DNA of 64,000 nt from Whalleya microplaca. Taxonomy: Eukaryota; Ascomycota; Sordariomycetes; Xylariales; Xylariaceae. The notes under the pieces are model-generated. The model saw nothing but the letters and a program-made list of their open reading frames with translations. It was not told the origin of the DNA and searched no databases. Below, piece after piece: positions 12,049 to 25,600 of the stretch (positions are counted from its first letter, which is position 1; each line of letters begins with the position of its first letter). The stretch covers positions 1 through 64,000 of the forward strand of contig MU385726.1 in the NCBI GenBank assembly GCA_022497155.1. Reading direction: 5' to 3'. A program made the translations under genes and the position numbers.

Positions 12049-13788
12049 TTTCGGAAGTAACGCTTTCGGTAAGATTAATAAAAGGAGTCGAATTTTATAA
12101 GCTAAAAGGAGTTAAACCTTATAAGCTAAAAAAAGTTAAACTTTATAAGTTAGGCTTTAAAGTAGGGTTATTCGAGCTTAAAAGGCTAGATATTATATTA
12201 AAGGCTTAATAAAGTATATTTAAAAGTAATAATAAAGTATTAGTAACTGTAAATTGTTAGAGACTTAAAGGGATAAAGATTAAAAAAAACTGTATGCGTA
12301 TAACGCGTATTTTAGGGGTAGCGCGCGTAATAATCGGCAGTATTTTTTAATAAGAAAACGGTGAAATTGTCGACAATTTTAAAAAAGGGTACTAATCGGT
12401 TATTTTTAATAAAAGGGGGTAAAAGCTAATTTTCTATTTTTGAAATGTTTTATGCCGATGTTAATTATATGTTTCGAATACGTAAGGTAATGATTAATTG
12501 GTTAAAAATATATATAAAATATATATAACGCGTATATATTTTATAGTATATAAAAATACGCGCTATATTAGATATAAAATATTTTAAAAATATTAAAAAA
12601 CCTTATTTATAATTATTATTCTAATTATAATAGCTTGTAATAAATATATAATTAATAGTGTAATAAAAAGGCTAAATTAATTATAATATTATAATATTAG
12701 TAATTAGTTTATATAAATAAATATAATAGGATATTTTTGATTATTATTTCTATCGGCGCCTTTTTAGACTTCCTCCTTTTTTATATTTAGCGCTTTTGGG
12801 ATAACTATAATATCCTTACTTTTTTTTATTCTTATAAAAGTTTATAAACCGGTTTATAGTTGTTATAGCGAACTTTTCGGCGTCGGCCGTAATATTTTTG
12901 GTGTACGTCTGCCGTTATAGCTTCGAGATCGTAATTTTTCGGCTTTTGTTTGCTATTAAAGCTTTAAAATAGTTATTTATCGCTTTGTCTGATTATTATA
13001 GGGTATAAAATATGTTAGTGCTATTTATAAGTTATTTAAATCTTGCCCCGGTTTTAGGATCGGTATTTATTAAGATTACTTTATTATTGTAGTTTCGAGA
13101 TAAGTATTTATTAAGGTTCGTCTGCTATTAGGGCTTTAAAATAGTTACCTAATTGCCCCGTCTGGTTATTATAAGGTATAAAATGCGTTAGTGCTATTTA
13201 TAAGTCGTTTAAATTTTGCCCTAGCTTTTATTTCGAGATTATAAAATAGCTAATAGGAATTTAGTATATTTAAAAGGAGGGATAATTAAAGGGAGGGATA
13301 ATTAGAAAAAAAATAGTTAAAGGGAGAGATAATTATATAATATTTAATAATAGAGTTAAAAAAAAAATTAAAAAAGTTAAAAAAAAGTAAGTCGAAAGGC
13401 AGCTATTTATATATAGAGATTTTAATTTAGGAAGCAAGTAATTTTTATATTAAATGTTTTTTTCGTTTCCCTGATATAATATTAACGTTAAAATAATATT
13501 AATAACAAATAATAAATAAGTAAATAATAGGTTTTTATAATAGTTGCTATAGGTTAAGTAATATAAAAGGTTATTAGGAAGCGCAATAGCTATCGTATTT
13601 ATTATTATTTAAGTAAGAAAAATGGCAGAATTTATATAAGGAAAGCGGTAAAATTATTAATAATTTAAAAAAAGTCCGGCAATCGCTTTTATTTATTGTA
13701 TTATATTAATATATAAATAAATATATTATTAATATTAATAAGGCTGATAAGGCTAAGTTTTATAACTTTTATTAATTGCTGCTATAAA

Positions 13789-13944
13789 TGTTAGGCATGC
13801 ATGCAGCCATACACACTCTCTGTGGCGCAGCCACAGTGGTGTGTGGCTGAGGAGGTGGCACAGCCACCTCTCTCCTTATATAGCTATAGCTTCACCTACA
13901 CACACATAGCTTAGATCATCAATCATACAGATACAGACCTCACA
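13789..13944. mobile_element. Solo LTR nested in the hAT element
   Basis: A 156-bp island of normal GC content begins TGTTAGG and ends CTCACA (TGT..ACA ends) inside RIP-decayed DNA. It is bordered on both sides by ATAAA (13784-13788 and 13945-13949), which fits a 5-bp retrotransposon target duplication, though ATAAA is cheap in AT-rich DNA. It contains a TATATAG box near 13878 and an internal inverted pair CAGCCACA/TGTGGCTG. No internal retrotransposon sequence accompanies it, so LTR-LTR recombination is the simplest origin. Lack of RIP means it arrived after the hAT was mutated, or is too short to be targeted. Confidence 0.6.
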
Positions 13945-16900
13945 ATAAATAATATATACTCGAAATAAATTCTATATTATTAAAATTGCTTTATTTAAAG
14001 CTATTTAATAGTTATAATATCTTTATATAATTATTTGTTATATCTGATTTATTATAGTTGGTAATTTAAAGTTATATTTTATATTAGAAAAATAATTAAC
14101 AAATTGATAATTATTTATATTTTGTAATTGAATAATTATATTAAGTCGGAATAAAACGTTATATATATTAAACTGATCAGAAAAATTTAAGGAATCTAAC
14201 TATATTATTTACGTGTTTATTAGACATTAATTAAGAAAGTTATAAGCTAGTGTTATTAATTGGCATACGGATATTTTTTATAGCTATATAAGGCTAAATA
14301 AGCTACTTATTAATAGCATTATTACCTTTATTAGTAATTACTAATAATAGACCTCTTATTTTATAGTTAGTCTACCTACCTACCTATTTTTACTTACGAT
14401 AGTTTTAAGTGGACGTAGATTAGTTAGTAGCAGGGTTAGATGGAGTGGAATGGAGTGGAGTGGCTCCCACAAAGTGGCCCACGCGTGGATTAGCGTGGAG
14501 TGGATTACAACCTTGCATATGATGATACTAATGAGACTGCAGCTAGTTTTCAAGAGACAGAACAACATGAGCAAAACATATTGCAAGCGACTCCTAATGA
14601 AAAATCCCAAACACCGTGGTCCTGTACTGTAACTGATACGCTCACTGCTCTGGAATATGAGAGCCACTCGCCAAATGGAACTAGGGCATTGGACAAACCA
14701 CCACATATGTGGAATTCGATATGGTTACGAGCTTATGTATTTATTAGTTTCGCGATAGTTTTCTCTATGATGTTACTGGCCACGGCTCTGCTTTATAATT
14801 TCTCGGATATTTATCAAGGTATCAGTGCTCAGGATGCCTCACGACAGTATGGCTGGAGATATGGACCGACAGCTCTCCTCGTTGTCATTTTAAGTATTTG
14901 GAATCAGATCGATTTCGCAACAAGAACACTCGCCGCTTGGAAAGAATTGAAAGCTGGCCCAGCTGGTGCAGAGAAAACTGTTTTAATGGATTATGTCTCG
15001 CCTCTTGTGATTACAGTCCTCTGGAAATCCATCAAAGCCCGCCATTGGGCTGTGATGATGTCAATCTTTGGAACTTTTTTCATACAGTTAGCTGTGAGTA
15101 CCCATTTGAGTCAACTTAAAGTTACACTTGAACATACTAAGGCTCCTCAAGACCATTTTCTCTGCAGGCCTCTTCACACTGGAGCCTACCGCAATGGAGC
15201 AGGGTGGTGTTCCCCTTACTGTAATAAAAGCATTTGACGGAACCGACTTCATGTTGAATCGGTCCAGCTCCAATATTGGAACATTTCCAACCATCATGTA
15301 CTACGGCACCAAGATTCAGGGTCTTGTCCCTCCCACTGGTCTAGACTTGAACCTGGGCCTCATAGTGCCTGACTTTGAACTGCAGGCTGGAAAAGATGCA
15401 CCAGAGAACACAAATTATACAGCAAACGTTACAGGTGCTCAAGTACAATTCGATTGTGATTATATACATGGGCTTAATGGAACCGAAACATCTTTGCCAT
15501 GGTGGAGTATACTCGGACAGTTCTGGACAATCAATATCACTACACCAACTTGCAGTCTCACTAAGATTATCGTCGCTGAAGGACCAGATCACAACATGTC
15601 AGTTCCTCAATTACTTAATCTAGCCTGTCTCATAACGTAATACTTGCATTTTCTTGTATAGTAGTTTTCAAGTGCCCCCCAGTTTTATAGATGTAGTTTG
15701 GCTCTCATCACTGATTCATTTACAGATATCACCAAGAGAATGCAACACAGGCCTACGAGGGCTACTTCGGCGATTTCATCTGTGACTCAAACGTCGACTA
15801 CTCAGCACAAGAGCTACCGAACCCATCTAACACATCTGTTGAGCATCGCATTGTCATGACGCTTGCGGATTTGCGATTCTCGCCATACGATCCTGAACGC
15901 AATACACCAGAAACCATATATCTTAATAACCTAACAGTGGCAATCTGTAAGCCTTCGTACACGTTGGGGAATTACAGTATCACGTACCACAACAGTATCG
16001 ACGGATTGAGCAAATCAATGACTCCAATCCTCATGTCGAACACTTCATCTGAAATCCCCGGCTTTCCATCCCTCAACTTGGGCGCGGCTGTGCAATATTC
16101 ACTAGATAAAACATACTTCGGACCTGGCGGACAAGATTGGGTCTTATCCAAACAGGTTCCCGCATTCTACCAGGTCCTCTCCGCTATGAACGGGAATGGT
16201 AGTATTGGCGCTTTCATGGATCCCCAGCGCCTGATTGATAGTGGAACAGAAGCGTTTAAAGGAATAGCCACTGAGCTCATTCTCAAATACATGATGAAGC
16301 CAGCAAACTCTGCCATTGAGGGCTCGATATGGTACCAGGAGGATCGCCTCTGGGTTAGATCGTTGCCCATGGGTTTCATGTGTGCATGCTTCGGCATATT
16401 AGCAGGACTCTCTGTGGCCCTACTCTTTATTAGACCCTGGAATGTTGCTCCACGAGATCCTAATTCCATTGGCGCTGTTGCTGTGGTACTCACAGCCAGT
16501 CCAAAGCTTCATTCAATGCTATGCGGACTAGGAACCTTAAGATCACACTTGATTCGTCAAGGAATTTCCCGATTCAACTTTGTGAGCCAACTCATCTCAA
16601 ATCCGCAGGTGGCCTTCACTATTGAGCCACTAAAAGATGAATCCCAGAGCGATCAGGAAAACACTGATTCCAAAAAGGCGCAGATGAACAAGTGGTGGGT
16701 GCCAATCCCGGTGAGATGGTGGTTTCAGTTGCTTACAGTTCTCATGCCTCTGTCCGTCATCGCTTCTCTGGAAGCCATCCAGCACACCTCTGACAAGAAT
16801 CAGGGATTCATTGATGTGGACTCTAACGGGTTTGCGAACACACACGAATTTGCAACCTACATCCCAACCTTGGTCGCATTCTGCATTGGTAGCATATTTG

Positions 16901-18615
16901 CTAGCATTCAGTCAGCAGTGTGCATACTAGCACCCTGGATGGCATTCCAGAGAGGGAGCGCACCGGCCTCACGATCTCTATTCCTGAATCTAACCGGCAG
17001 GCTTTTTCCACACCGGCTCTTTTTGGCTTTACAAAGCCGTAATATCGGCGTGGCCCTAATAATCGTGGCGACTTTCATAGCAGCCTGGCATCCTATCATT
17101 GTCTCAGGTCTCTACGTGGTCATCTCTGTATCTGTAGACCAACAGATCGGGATGCAACAGAGTGATTTTTTCGACATTGAACTTAATAACCTCTTCTACT
17201 CCGACAGTCATGCTGGAACCATCGCTGGCCTCATCATGTACAATAACCTCTCTTATCCGAACTGGACCTACGGGGATCTAGCGTTTAACACGCTTGAAAC
17301 AATAGACTTCGATATCAACCACTTCGCACCAGGGACACAAGCGCCCTTGTCAACTCATATAGGGGCTACACGGCCGTCGATGAATTGCACCGTCATTCCC
17401 CAGGCCGCTATGCGGACATATTTGAACCTTAATGAGAGTATCAAATCGTCGCCTGGGAAGGTCTCCATGGGTCTAAGTAGCTTGGTTCCTTGGGTATGTG
17501 ACTATAAAGCAAACAATATTACTACCATACCATGGGAGCAAGAATTTGAGCTACCAGACGATGGAACACCAATATATTTCGGACGAGCAACCGTCCTTGC
17601 CTGGAGCGAAGATGCCGTGAGTGGTGATGGCGCCATCGATACGAATGTCAACCGTCCACTCGCGCAGAGCTTCTCGGCAGACGAAGTCGAGAATTGGGTC
17701 GGTGGGTATGGATGTCCATCGATCGCGGTGACACTTGGGCGAGGAACAGCGACGAACGTAACGGCTAAAAGGGCAGCTTTGAAACCATCATACGATTTTA
17801 TTATTGACGTTACGACCATCATGTGCTTTCAGCACCTCGAGGTGGTGAACACGAGCGTAACGATGACTCTTCCCTCAATTGGGACGATCGCCGCAAATAA
17901 TCTCCCTGTCCCCGACGAATCCACCGCACAGTACCTTCAAACCCAGCTCAAGCACTCATCAGGCCGAACATTCGAGTTCCCGCTAAACAACCTCTTGCTA
18001 ACCCTATCCTCCACGGCAACGAACGAGACGGTCCCGGCTCCCGACGCACGCGGGTCGCCCGACCTGAACAACCTCGACGGCTTCCTCACGGTGCTCGCCA
18101 CGGCAAACAGTTCTCTGCCCATCGCCTCGCTGGCAGGGGCCGAGAACGCGCAGAACCTCATCGACGCGACCAGCAAGTTGTACAAGACGTACATGGTGCA
18201 AGCCCTCAACTCCAACATGCGATCGAGGGATTTCGACGCGTCTCCAGCAGTGCCAGGCGACGTCCGCATGCCGGCGCGACTGCGTCTGGCGCAGCAGTCT
18301 GGTCCCAAGATCGCGCTGCAGGCCATGCTCGCCGTCATGGTCGCGTGCGCGGTAGCCGCGCGGCTGCTACTCCGGGGCGTGGGTACGGTCGTGCCGCATA
18401 ACCCGTGCAGTTTCGCGGGCACGGCGACGCTGCTCGCCGACGGCGAGGTGTGCGGCCGGAAGCTCGTGCCGCCCGGAGCGGAATGGAGGAGCGATGCGGA
18501 GCTCAGGGCCATGGGCGTCTTCGAGGGATGGATGTTTAGTCTAGGATGGTGGGAGAGTGGGGGCGTGTACAAGTATGGTGTTGATATTGGATGGATCGTT
18601 CGGGGCGGGGAATAG

Positions 18616-19612
18616 ATAGACGGGAAATGAGGCAAATAGAGTAACGCATGTGTGACACTGTTCAATGAGACGAAGGTTACTCAAGGCAATCGGTTGTGCT
18701 ACGATGAGCTTCTAAAGCTACTGTACTGGAGTAGACTCAAGGTCAATGCTGACGGGCGGGGCTCAGGGGTACGCAACGGGTCAACTCCTTGAGTGAAGAG
18801 ATCGCGTCTGTTGACATGTGCCATTTGAGCCAATGATGCGAAAACTACTACTAAGCGCTGCTAAGAACTGAACCTGACCTCACTGAAGTAGATACGGCCA
18901 CGCTCAAATGAAGAGCAGAACAGCTTTACTAAGCTCAAATAGAAGCAGAAATATAGTAGAAAGCACTTGCTCAGCAGCAGCATAAATGCCACGCAAGATC
19001 ATGGCACACGCAGAAACCCATAGTATAAGGGTAGCATGCGTGCCAGATCCTCGAGAACGAACATCACGATCCAGATCCCAAACAGTCACAGATTAAGTAA
19101 GTTAGACAGGCAGGCAAGCAAGCAACGCGAGCTACTTACCAAAGTACGCCCCAGTTCCAGATCGGGGCTTACGACGATTATGCTTCTGTGGGGGAGGTCC
19201 CGAGATGGCACCCTGCCCCGAAACTCAACTATGTGTGTGTATGTACACGTCTACGTAGGCAAATCTCGACTACCTATCTAGTCTAGATTCCGTACGAAAG
19301 TCTTCGCCTGCCTGCCGCTCTTGTTCCCGTTCCCGTTCCCGTTCCTGTTCATATCCCCTAGACGAACTCTTTTAAGATTCGAGATCGGGTATCGTCAACT
19401 ATATGGAAGAAGAAACCCCCGGGAGTCCCCCCGGAGCAATCAACCGTTCAAGACCGCCGCCACCCCTCATGCTCGGATCATATTGTACATTTAAAACTCC
19501 AAAACGCCGTATACCTGTTTGCAGACGCCACTGTAATGCTTAGAGGCCCGCCTTCCACGCAGTGATGTATGCAGTAAAGACTCTAAAAACGCCGTTTGCC
19601 CCCCAACATGTC
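18616..19612. other. Intergenic between convergent genes
   Basis: No gene is supported. A short GTTCCC hexamer repeat lies at 19323-19350. Confidence 0.5.
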
Positions 19613-22600
19613 TCACCGAGGTCTATTAGGTTTACGTCTAATGAAAGGATCGGCAGAGCCGGGGGGCTTCCTCCTAGGTGGCAGCGGCTTCGGCTTTGGC
19701 GCCGCAGAATTCGAGGAACCCTGATCATCACCGTCAGCTCGATACCAACTACATTATCAAAGAAGAGAACATACCTGAGGCGGATTTATGTGCCGAGGTG
19801 GAGCTTGGCTTGTAGATGAAGAGGGCTGGCCTTGTGGAATACCTAAGACGGACATTGCTGAGGGGTCTTGCGGTCGTGGCATTGATTTCGGCGCGGTAGG
19901 CGGCGCTCTTTTACCTGGTAAATACCCACTTGCGATCTATACAATAGTCATTTTAGTTATAATGTTAGTCAGCTGCTTTGTTGGATTTACTAACCCGTTT
20001 TGTTGCCTTGCCCTCATCGGTAGCATCTCTGGGCCGTTTTTGTCCCGATTGATGTATCACAGGACGATCCGATGAAGGCGGGAGTGTTGTGCTCTCACCA
20101 CGTTCGTTTAGACCGCCAAACCCCGTAGAAATCTGGCTATTCATTCGAGGGTCTGGGGCTTGTCGCTCGAGAACTGTATACGTCTGGGGGAGTTGTGGCG
20201 TTTTGTATCTATTTGATGGCCCTCGGGTTATTTCCGGAGCATCTTCCATGACCATATCGTTTACCACAGGCTGAGGCGCAACATTGTTCAGATTGCTAGC
20301 TGCAAATGGGTTTCCAGGATTGTTGAACTGGCCACCTTGAGAAAAGGAAGATGATGCTGTGACGGCCGGTGGGGTGTCAAAATTAGGAGGTGGCAGTCTA
20401 GCTCCAGGTCTCTTAAGTAAAGAGATGACATCACCGGCAGTGTAACAATTCCGAGCTTTTGCGTTTATAATAAGCTTGTTCCAGAATTCTCCCTGTACTA
20501 GCGCCCGTGAATCCCCCAGAATCCATAGAGAAGACTTTGCGCGAGTGAGACCGACGTTCATACGTCGGATATCCGTCATGAAACCAATACCACCGGTAGG
20601 GCTGGCTCGAACGCAAGAGAAAATGATGATCTCACATTCTCTACCTTGGAAGGCATCCGTAGTGTTGAACTCGATTTCGTCCTTGATCCTTTCTCCGTAT
20701 CGGCGGGAGAACTGGTCACGAAGCGCGTATAATTGAGCTTTGTACGGCGTGATGATACCGATTTTCCCCTTCAGTTCCGTTCCGGGATAATCAGCTGTAA
20801 ACCTGTCGTACAGTTGCATGGCGACTTTCAACTCCTCTTGGTTAACAAGCGATTGGCCCTTGTGGCCTCTTTCCTGGATACCTTTGACATCGAAGAAGCG
20901 ATACGGCCCTAGCAATGCGCTTTGATGCCACGGTTGATGGCGCAGTCTACCCATATCGTCACCATCTACGAGGCGCCGCTCATAGAATTCTTGGCTTGGG
21001 AACAGACTAATTTGCGGGTGCATACGATATTGTGTATCCAGCAGATGAACATCATTTGGATGATTATGCTGCATGCGAACGAAAAGACTCTGATCGTACC
21101 CATACCGCGCGGCCGACTGCGATAGCACCGTTGGGGGAAGCTGCTTCGGGTCTCCAACGAGGATACACTTGGAGCAGCCGTATTTCAGCGGAATCAGCGC
21201 GCTTAGCTCCACACACTGAGCTGCTTCGTCAATGATTACCGTCTCGAACTCGACTTGCAAGTTCTTGAACATTTCATGCCCACTACCGCTAAGTGTGGCA
21301 CAAAGCACTTGCGCCGAGTCAAGTATCTCTTGCTGAATCTGACGTCTCCGAATCTCGCTCTCTCTGGCAGCTGTGTTGCCGCTGTCTTTGTCGGCATCGA
21401 TTTTGGCACCAATCTGGGCCTGTCGGCGCTTCAATTCATCGAATTTCCGTTGCAATTGGTTCACCAAGGGGCGGTCTTCGGTAGCCCTCGCTGATTCCAG
21501 TTGCGGGCGAAGTTCTGCTAGTTCTAATTTGATTTGGCCGGCTTCTTTGTGCATCAAATCTCGTGAGCTAGGCCCATTGTTTTCCTTGTTGATGCCCTCT
21601 ACGCGAGCCTTCACCATTTCGTCCAGAGTGACGTCCCTCACAGCCGCATTTATCGCATCACTACGACCAAGGCGTAGCACATTGAGCTTGTGGAAACTTC
21701 CGGTCATGGTCTTCACCCCAGCTTTCAGTCGTAAGACTAATTCATCGACAGCGGCGTTACTTGGCGCGCAAACTAGCAACTTTTTGGCTGTTCCCTTGCT
21801 AGCTGGCGGATTTAACGCACCAGGGCGCTTAATAGGTGTAGCAGTAGTCGAGGAAATGTTACCAGTTAAAAGAGCGCCAACCATTGCCACGATCGTCTTC
21901 GTCTTGCCTGTTCCAGGAGGTCTGTACTCAGTTAGTTGAATGTTTGAGAAAATGATCATGGTACAGTGTGCTTACCCTTGAACTAATGTGAACGCATCGT
22001 TTTCTTTTGCGTTCAAAATTGCCTTGGCTTGTCCTGTATTGAGATGATAGTTCTTCATAACATTCTCAACGGCTTCGGGGCTGAACTTGAGCATCGGGGA
22101 CGGTTTGGCCTCAAGAACCTCTGGCATCAGATCATAATATTGGAGACTTTCTAGAGACGCATATTCGCGTTCGATTGTCGTCATGTTGGTGATCTTGATG
22201 GCATAGAGTTCGGCGCCGGGCATCATCGTAGGTATAATCCGCCCAGCTCGGCTACTTAGGCGGAACTGGACCTCGAGGTTACCATTCTTGAACTGTATAC
22301 GCCATATACGCGCAAGACAGTGTAGTTCATCTCGTGATTCCAAAGGATTCGGCCCATGGGAGAATAAAATGATGTCGCCTTCCGCAAGGAATCTGTCCTT
22401 GGTTTCCGTTATTGGCATGGCTATGCTGACTTCAACAAATTTGTCAATGTTCATCCGATTCACGACCTTGATCCCAAAGGTTTTCGACGTTGTCTCATCC
22501 TTAGATGTCACAAATGATCTCCAAGCCTCGTTGATTAGAAGCGGTAGGAAGGTTTCTTTGTACTCTCGAGGGTCTCCATAAGTATCCGAGACGTTAGAGC

Positions 22601-25600
22601 ATTGTATCCCGTTCGGCGGGTCATTTCCCTCATGGAAAATATCCCACTCAAGGATGGCTTGATGCAGGACATCCATGGGAGGGATAAGCCGCGCCCGCAT
22701 ATCTTTCGCAGAACGCTGGATCTTTACCTTCTTGACCGGCACACGAGGGTTGAGCTTCATGGCCTGTATGTGTTTCGCCACATCCTCTGGGCGTTTCTGC
22801 CCAGCGACAGAGTTTGCCAAGAACTCTGTATCGTCATCTGAATCATCCTCATCCTCTGATGAGGAGTTGACCATGATTTCGCTCTTCTGCGGAGCATGAT
22901 CTTTGCCTTGAACCCCAGAAAGACCCTGAAGACCCGAGCCCTCCCCACTAACGATTTGCTTGGGAGCTCGGAGAGCTTTCGCTCTGGCGATAGCTTCGGC
23001 ATCTCTCTTTCGCTTCTCCTCAGCTTCTTTTATACGTTTTTCACGTATGGATGCCACATTGACGACGGCAGGTTTAGGCTCTGACTTTGTAGGTTGACGG
23101 GCCTTCATTTTTTCCAGCGTAGAGAGATTTTTCTCAGATGATGAAGCTTTAAGCAACTCGCGCACGTCATCTTTGGCAGATCTGCTCACGGGCTTCTCCT
23201 TTCGTGGCACACTTGGCGCACTTGATATCTCATCAACTGACTTTGACCAAGCATCAAGCCTAGTTTGCTTTTTGGGCCCCTCGGCCTTCTTTACTGAGAT
23301 AATTTCTATATCTTCATCTTGAGTATCCTCTCCTAAGGCTCTTACCAGCTCTGCGCGTTGGCGGTCATTCATGTTCGTTCCAATGTAGTATCGCCCACTT
23401 TCATTCTTGGTGCAAGTGTTCTTGACATATGCCAAAGGTTGTGGGGGCAATTCCATATCAAACTCCACTAGACGCCTCAAGAGCTTGCCCATGATATTGA
23501 CGATCACTGTGACGAGATATAAATCCTTTAGGCGAAGCATCTTGCAAAGTCCCATGCAGTATTTCCGTGGCTGCTCGAGGATAACTTTCATGGCTTGTTT
23601 CGCGGGCTCACCGCCACTGCTCATAGAAATGGTATCCTCGGATTCCGGGCTCAGAGCAGAAGCCAGAAGACCGTCTTGTGCTAACAGAGCGTCAGCAAGC
23701 TCCATGGCCTCTCGGCAGAAGTCCTTCATGACGTCCATCTCAATCATACGGCTCCACCCGTCGCATTGATTGAACGCATTTTCAAGGAAGGTCCATTGTG
23801 ATGTCCACCAAGCACCAAGCACTTCCCGCTCTCCATGATTTAATTGCTTCGAACGTAGAATACCTGAAGTGGGATCACAAAGGCTACTGAGGATATCTCT
23901 CGAATACCGAATGATGTTGAATTGCGGTGACCACAGAGATTTCCTTTCGGTAATGTCGCTTACAACATCAGTAAAGGAAGTCAATGCCGGGATGAAGTGG
24001 GCCTGTAGCAGCTTGAGTACGGCATCTGTTCTCCTTTCCTCATTGGTGACTGTTTTAATGAACGAGGCTCCGGCTTGGCTTATATCTAACTCGCCATGTA
24101 CGAGAGCTGTAACGATCGGTGAAATCGTCGCAGCTTCTAGGCAAAACCGCTCTAGTGCAGTTTCACTGAAAAGTCCCAATCTCTCGATCATTCGTCCCAC
24201 AGCCTCAGCCGTGTCCTGGAATTCGATATTGAACTCCGTCTTTGCCGGCGATAAGGATTGCCTCTTTTGCGGCCGAAAAATCTCTACGTTGACGAGCGGG
24301 CCAGTGGCAATGAGCATTGCCTTCGCAAGCTCATCCGCACCTGGCTGCAAGATCTCCAAGAACGCTTCCCAAAGGCCAGAAGATTTTCTCTTGACCTCAC
24401 GTTGAACGTGGCTGTCGCTGTTCTGGAGAGCGTTGAACTCCTCCACTATAATCCGTGAATCCAGAGCTAGAGCATACTTAATTACAGACAAACCGGCGTG
24501 CGACATAGCAGCATGTTGGCGGTCGTTAGATGGGAGCTGGGCTAGCTGGATTATCAGATCTTTGTACTTCAATGTCAAGTTTAAAGTCGCATTTGTGTGG
24601 ATTGTGGAAGAGCCCGCATGCAGCCTGTAACTTGGCGAGGCAAAAGCTTCTAACGTAGACGAGAGAGCTTCGGCCGCAGCAAGTGAGCACGCGATTTTGC
24701 CTTCTTCGGTCATGCCCGGATCCTGAGCATATTTCTGAAGAAAGTGGTGAAGAAGAGAGTCACAAACATCGCTCTTCTGGTGAGCAGGAATGGACTCTAC
24801 AAAAGGTTTCACCCAAGAAATTGCTGCCGGGCTCCCCACAGCCATCTCATGCTCACCAGATTGGATGAGCAGCTGCCTGAAGGCTGGGCTCCCTAATATT
24901 TGCTCTGCGACAGCTATATGAGAATAATGACTGTATGCATTCCAAAAGGCCTTAGGCGACTTCTGTATCAGCGCACAATACGCTTTGAGTAGTAACTTCA
25001 GTATGGGAACCGAATTGACGCGTGCCATGTGGGCAAGCATCAACTCATATATGTTCGGTTGGACAGTCATAGCCCGTAAGGAATGGACAACAAGGTTCTC
25101 ATCAAGCGCATTCAGAATGTGGAGGAATCCTTGCCAGAAGCGCAGAAGAACGTCGTGGGTCGCATTTATGTCGTTTGCTTTAAGTATAGCGATCGACAGG
25201 TTTTCATTTATTGCCCAATCGAAGTCCTCAGCAGTAATCAGAGGCTGGCGCGAGAACGTATGAACGGCAAACTTGTTGCGAGTCTCGTTCTCGTCAAAGA
25301 GAAAGAAGGTCATGGTGGGAAGTACTTCGTCCAATTTGAGGACTTTCCGTTGCTGTATAGCCTCGAAGACGAAGTTGAACTGCTTGCGATTCTCGGGCAG
25401 GCTCAGGTAGGGCATACAGCATATCGCTTCGTAGAGCGCTATGAGCAATTCCGCCCTATCCTCCTTAACGAAAGTGCTCTGCCCAGTAACCCCACCATGA
25501 GCTTTGATGAAGTCTACGGCACCTGTCAACCCTTCATCGATCCGGCTGAAGTCGAACTGGTTGAGGCGATTGTCCATTTCTTCAACGACAGTGTCATTGT

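Larger units (their letters stand above)
9356..14515 (-). mobile_element. hAT superfamily DNA transposon, RIP-inactivated, 5.16 kb
   Basis: The termini are CAAGGTTGTAATCCACTC at 9356 and its exact inverse ending at 14515, giving TIRs of at least 20 bp. CAAGG fits the hAT terminal pattern (T/C)A(A/G)NG. The element is flanked by a perfect 8-bp duplication, CATATGAT, at 9348-9355 and 14516-14523; 8 bp is the hAT hallmark. GGAGTGG motifs cluster in both subterminal zones (9366-9440 and 14435-14505), as expected for transposase-binding repeats. The interior is AT-rich with decayed hAT transposase on the minus strand. The ends escaped most RIP. Confidence 0.93.
9242..18615 (+). pseudogene. DUF3433 multi-pass membrane protein gene split by a hAT transposon
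   Basis: Removing the transposon (9356-14515) and one copy of the target duplication restores one open frame. The exons are 9242-9355 plus 14524-15093, then 15152-15636, then 15726-18615. They total 4,059 nt, or 1,352 codons plus stop. The introns are 15094-15151 (GTGAGT, TACTAAG branch) and 15637-15725. The protein has two DUF3433-like halves: hydrophobic segments near 14719-14790, 14860-14910 and 15055-15175, a luminal or extracellular stretch rich in N-glycosylation sequons, a further helix near 16365-16435, a second half with helices near 16710-16780, 16860-16940 and 17035-17120, and a last helix near 18315-18370. DUF3433 proteins are fungal membrane proteins of unknown function. The downstream exons show no decay. 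A shortened protein could start at ATG 14707, just before the first helix, if a promoter is available. Confidence 0.85.

Noticed and set aside
14500..14523. Start of the DUF3433 frame within the hAT terminal repeat
   Set aside because: The codon is GTG and lies inside the inverted repeat. The native start is ATG 9242 on the other side of the transposon.
17937..18665. 242-codon minus-strand frame opposite the DUF3433 gene
   Set aside because: A shadow of the GC-rich 3' end of the coding strand, with no domain.
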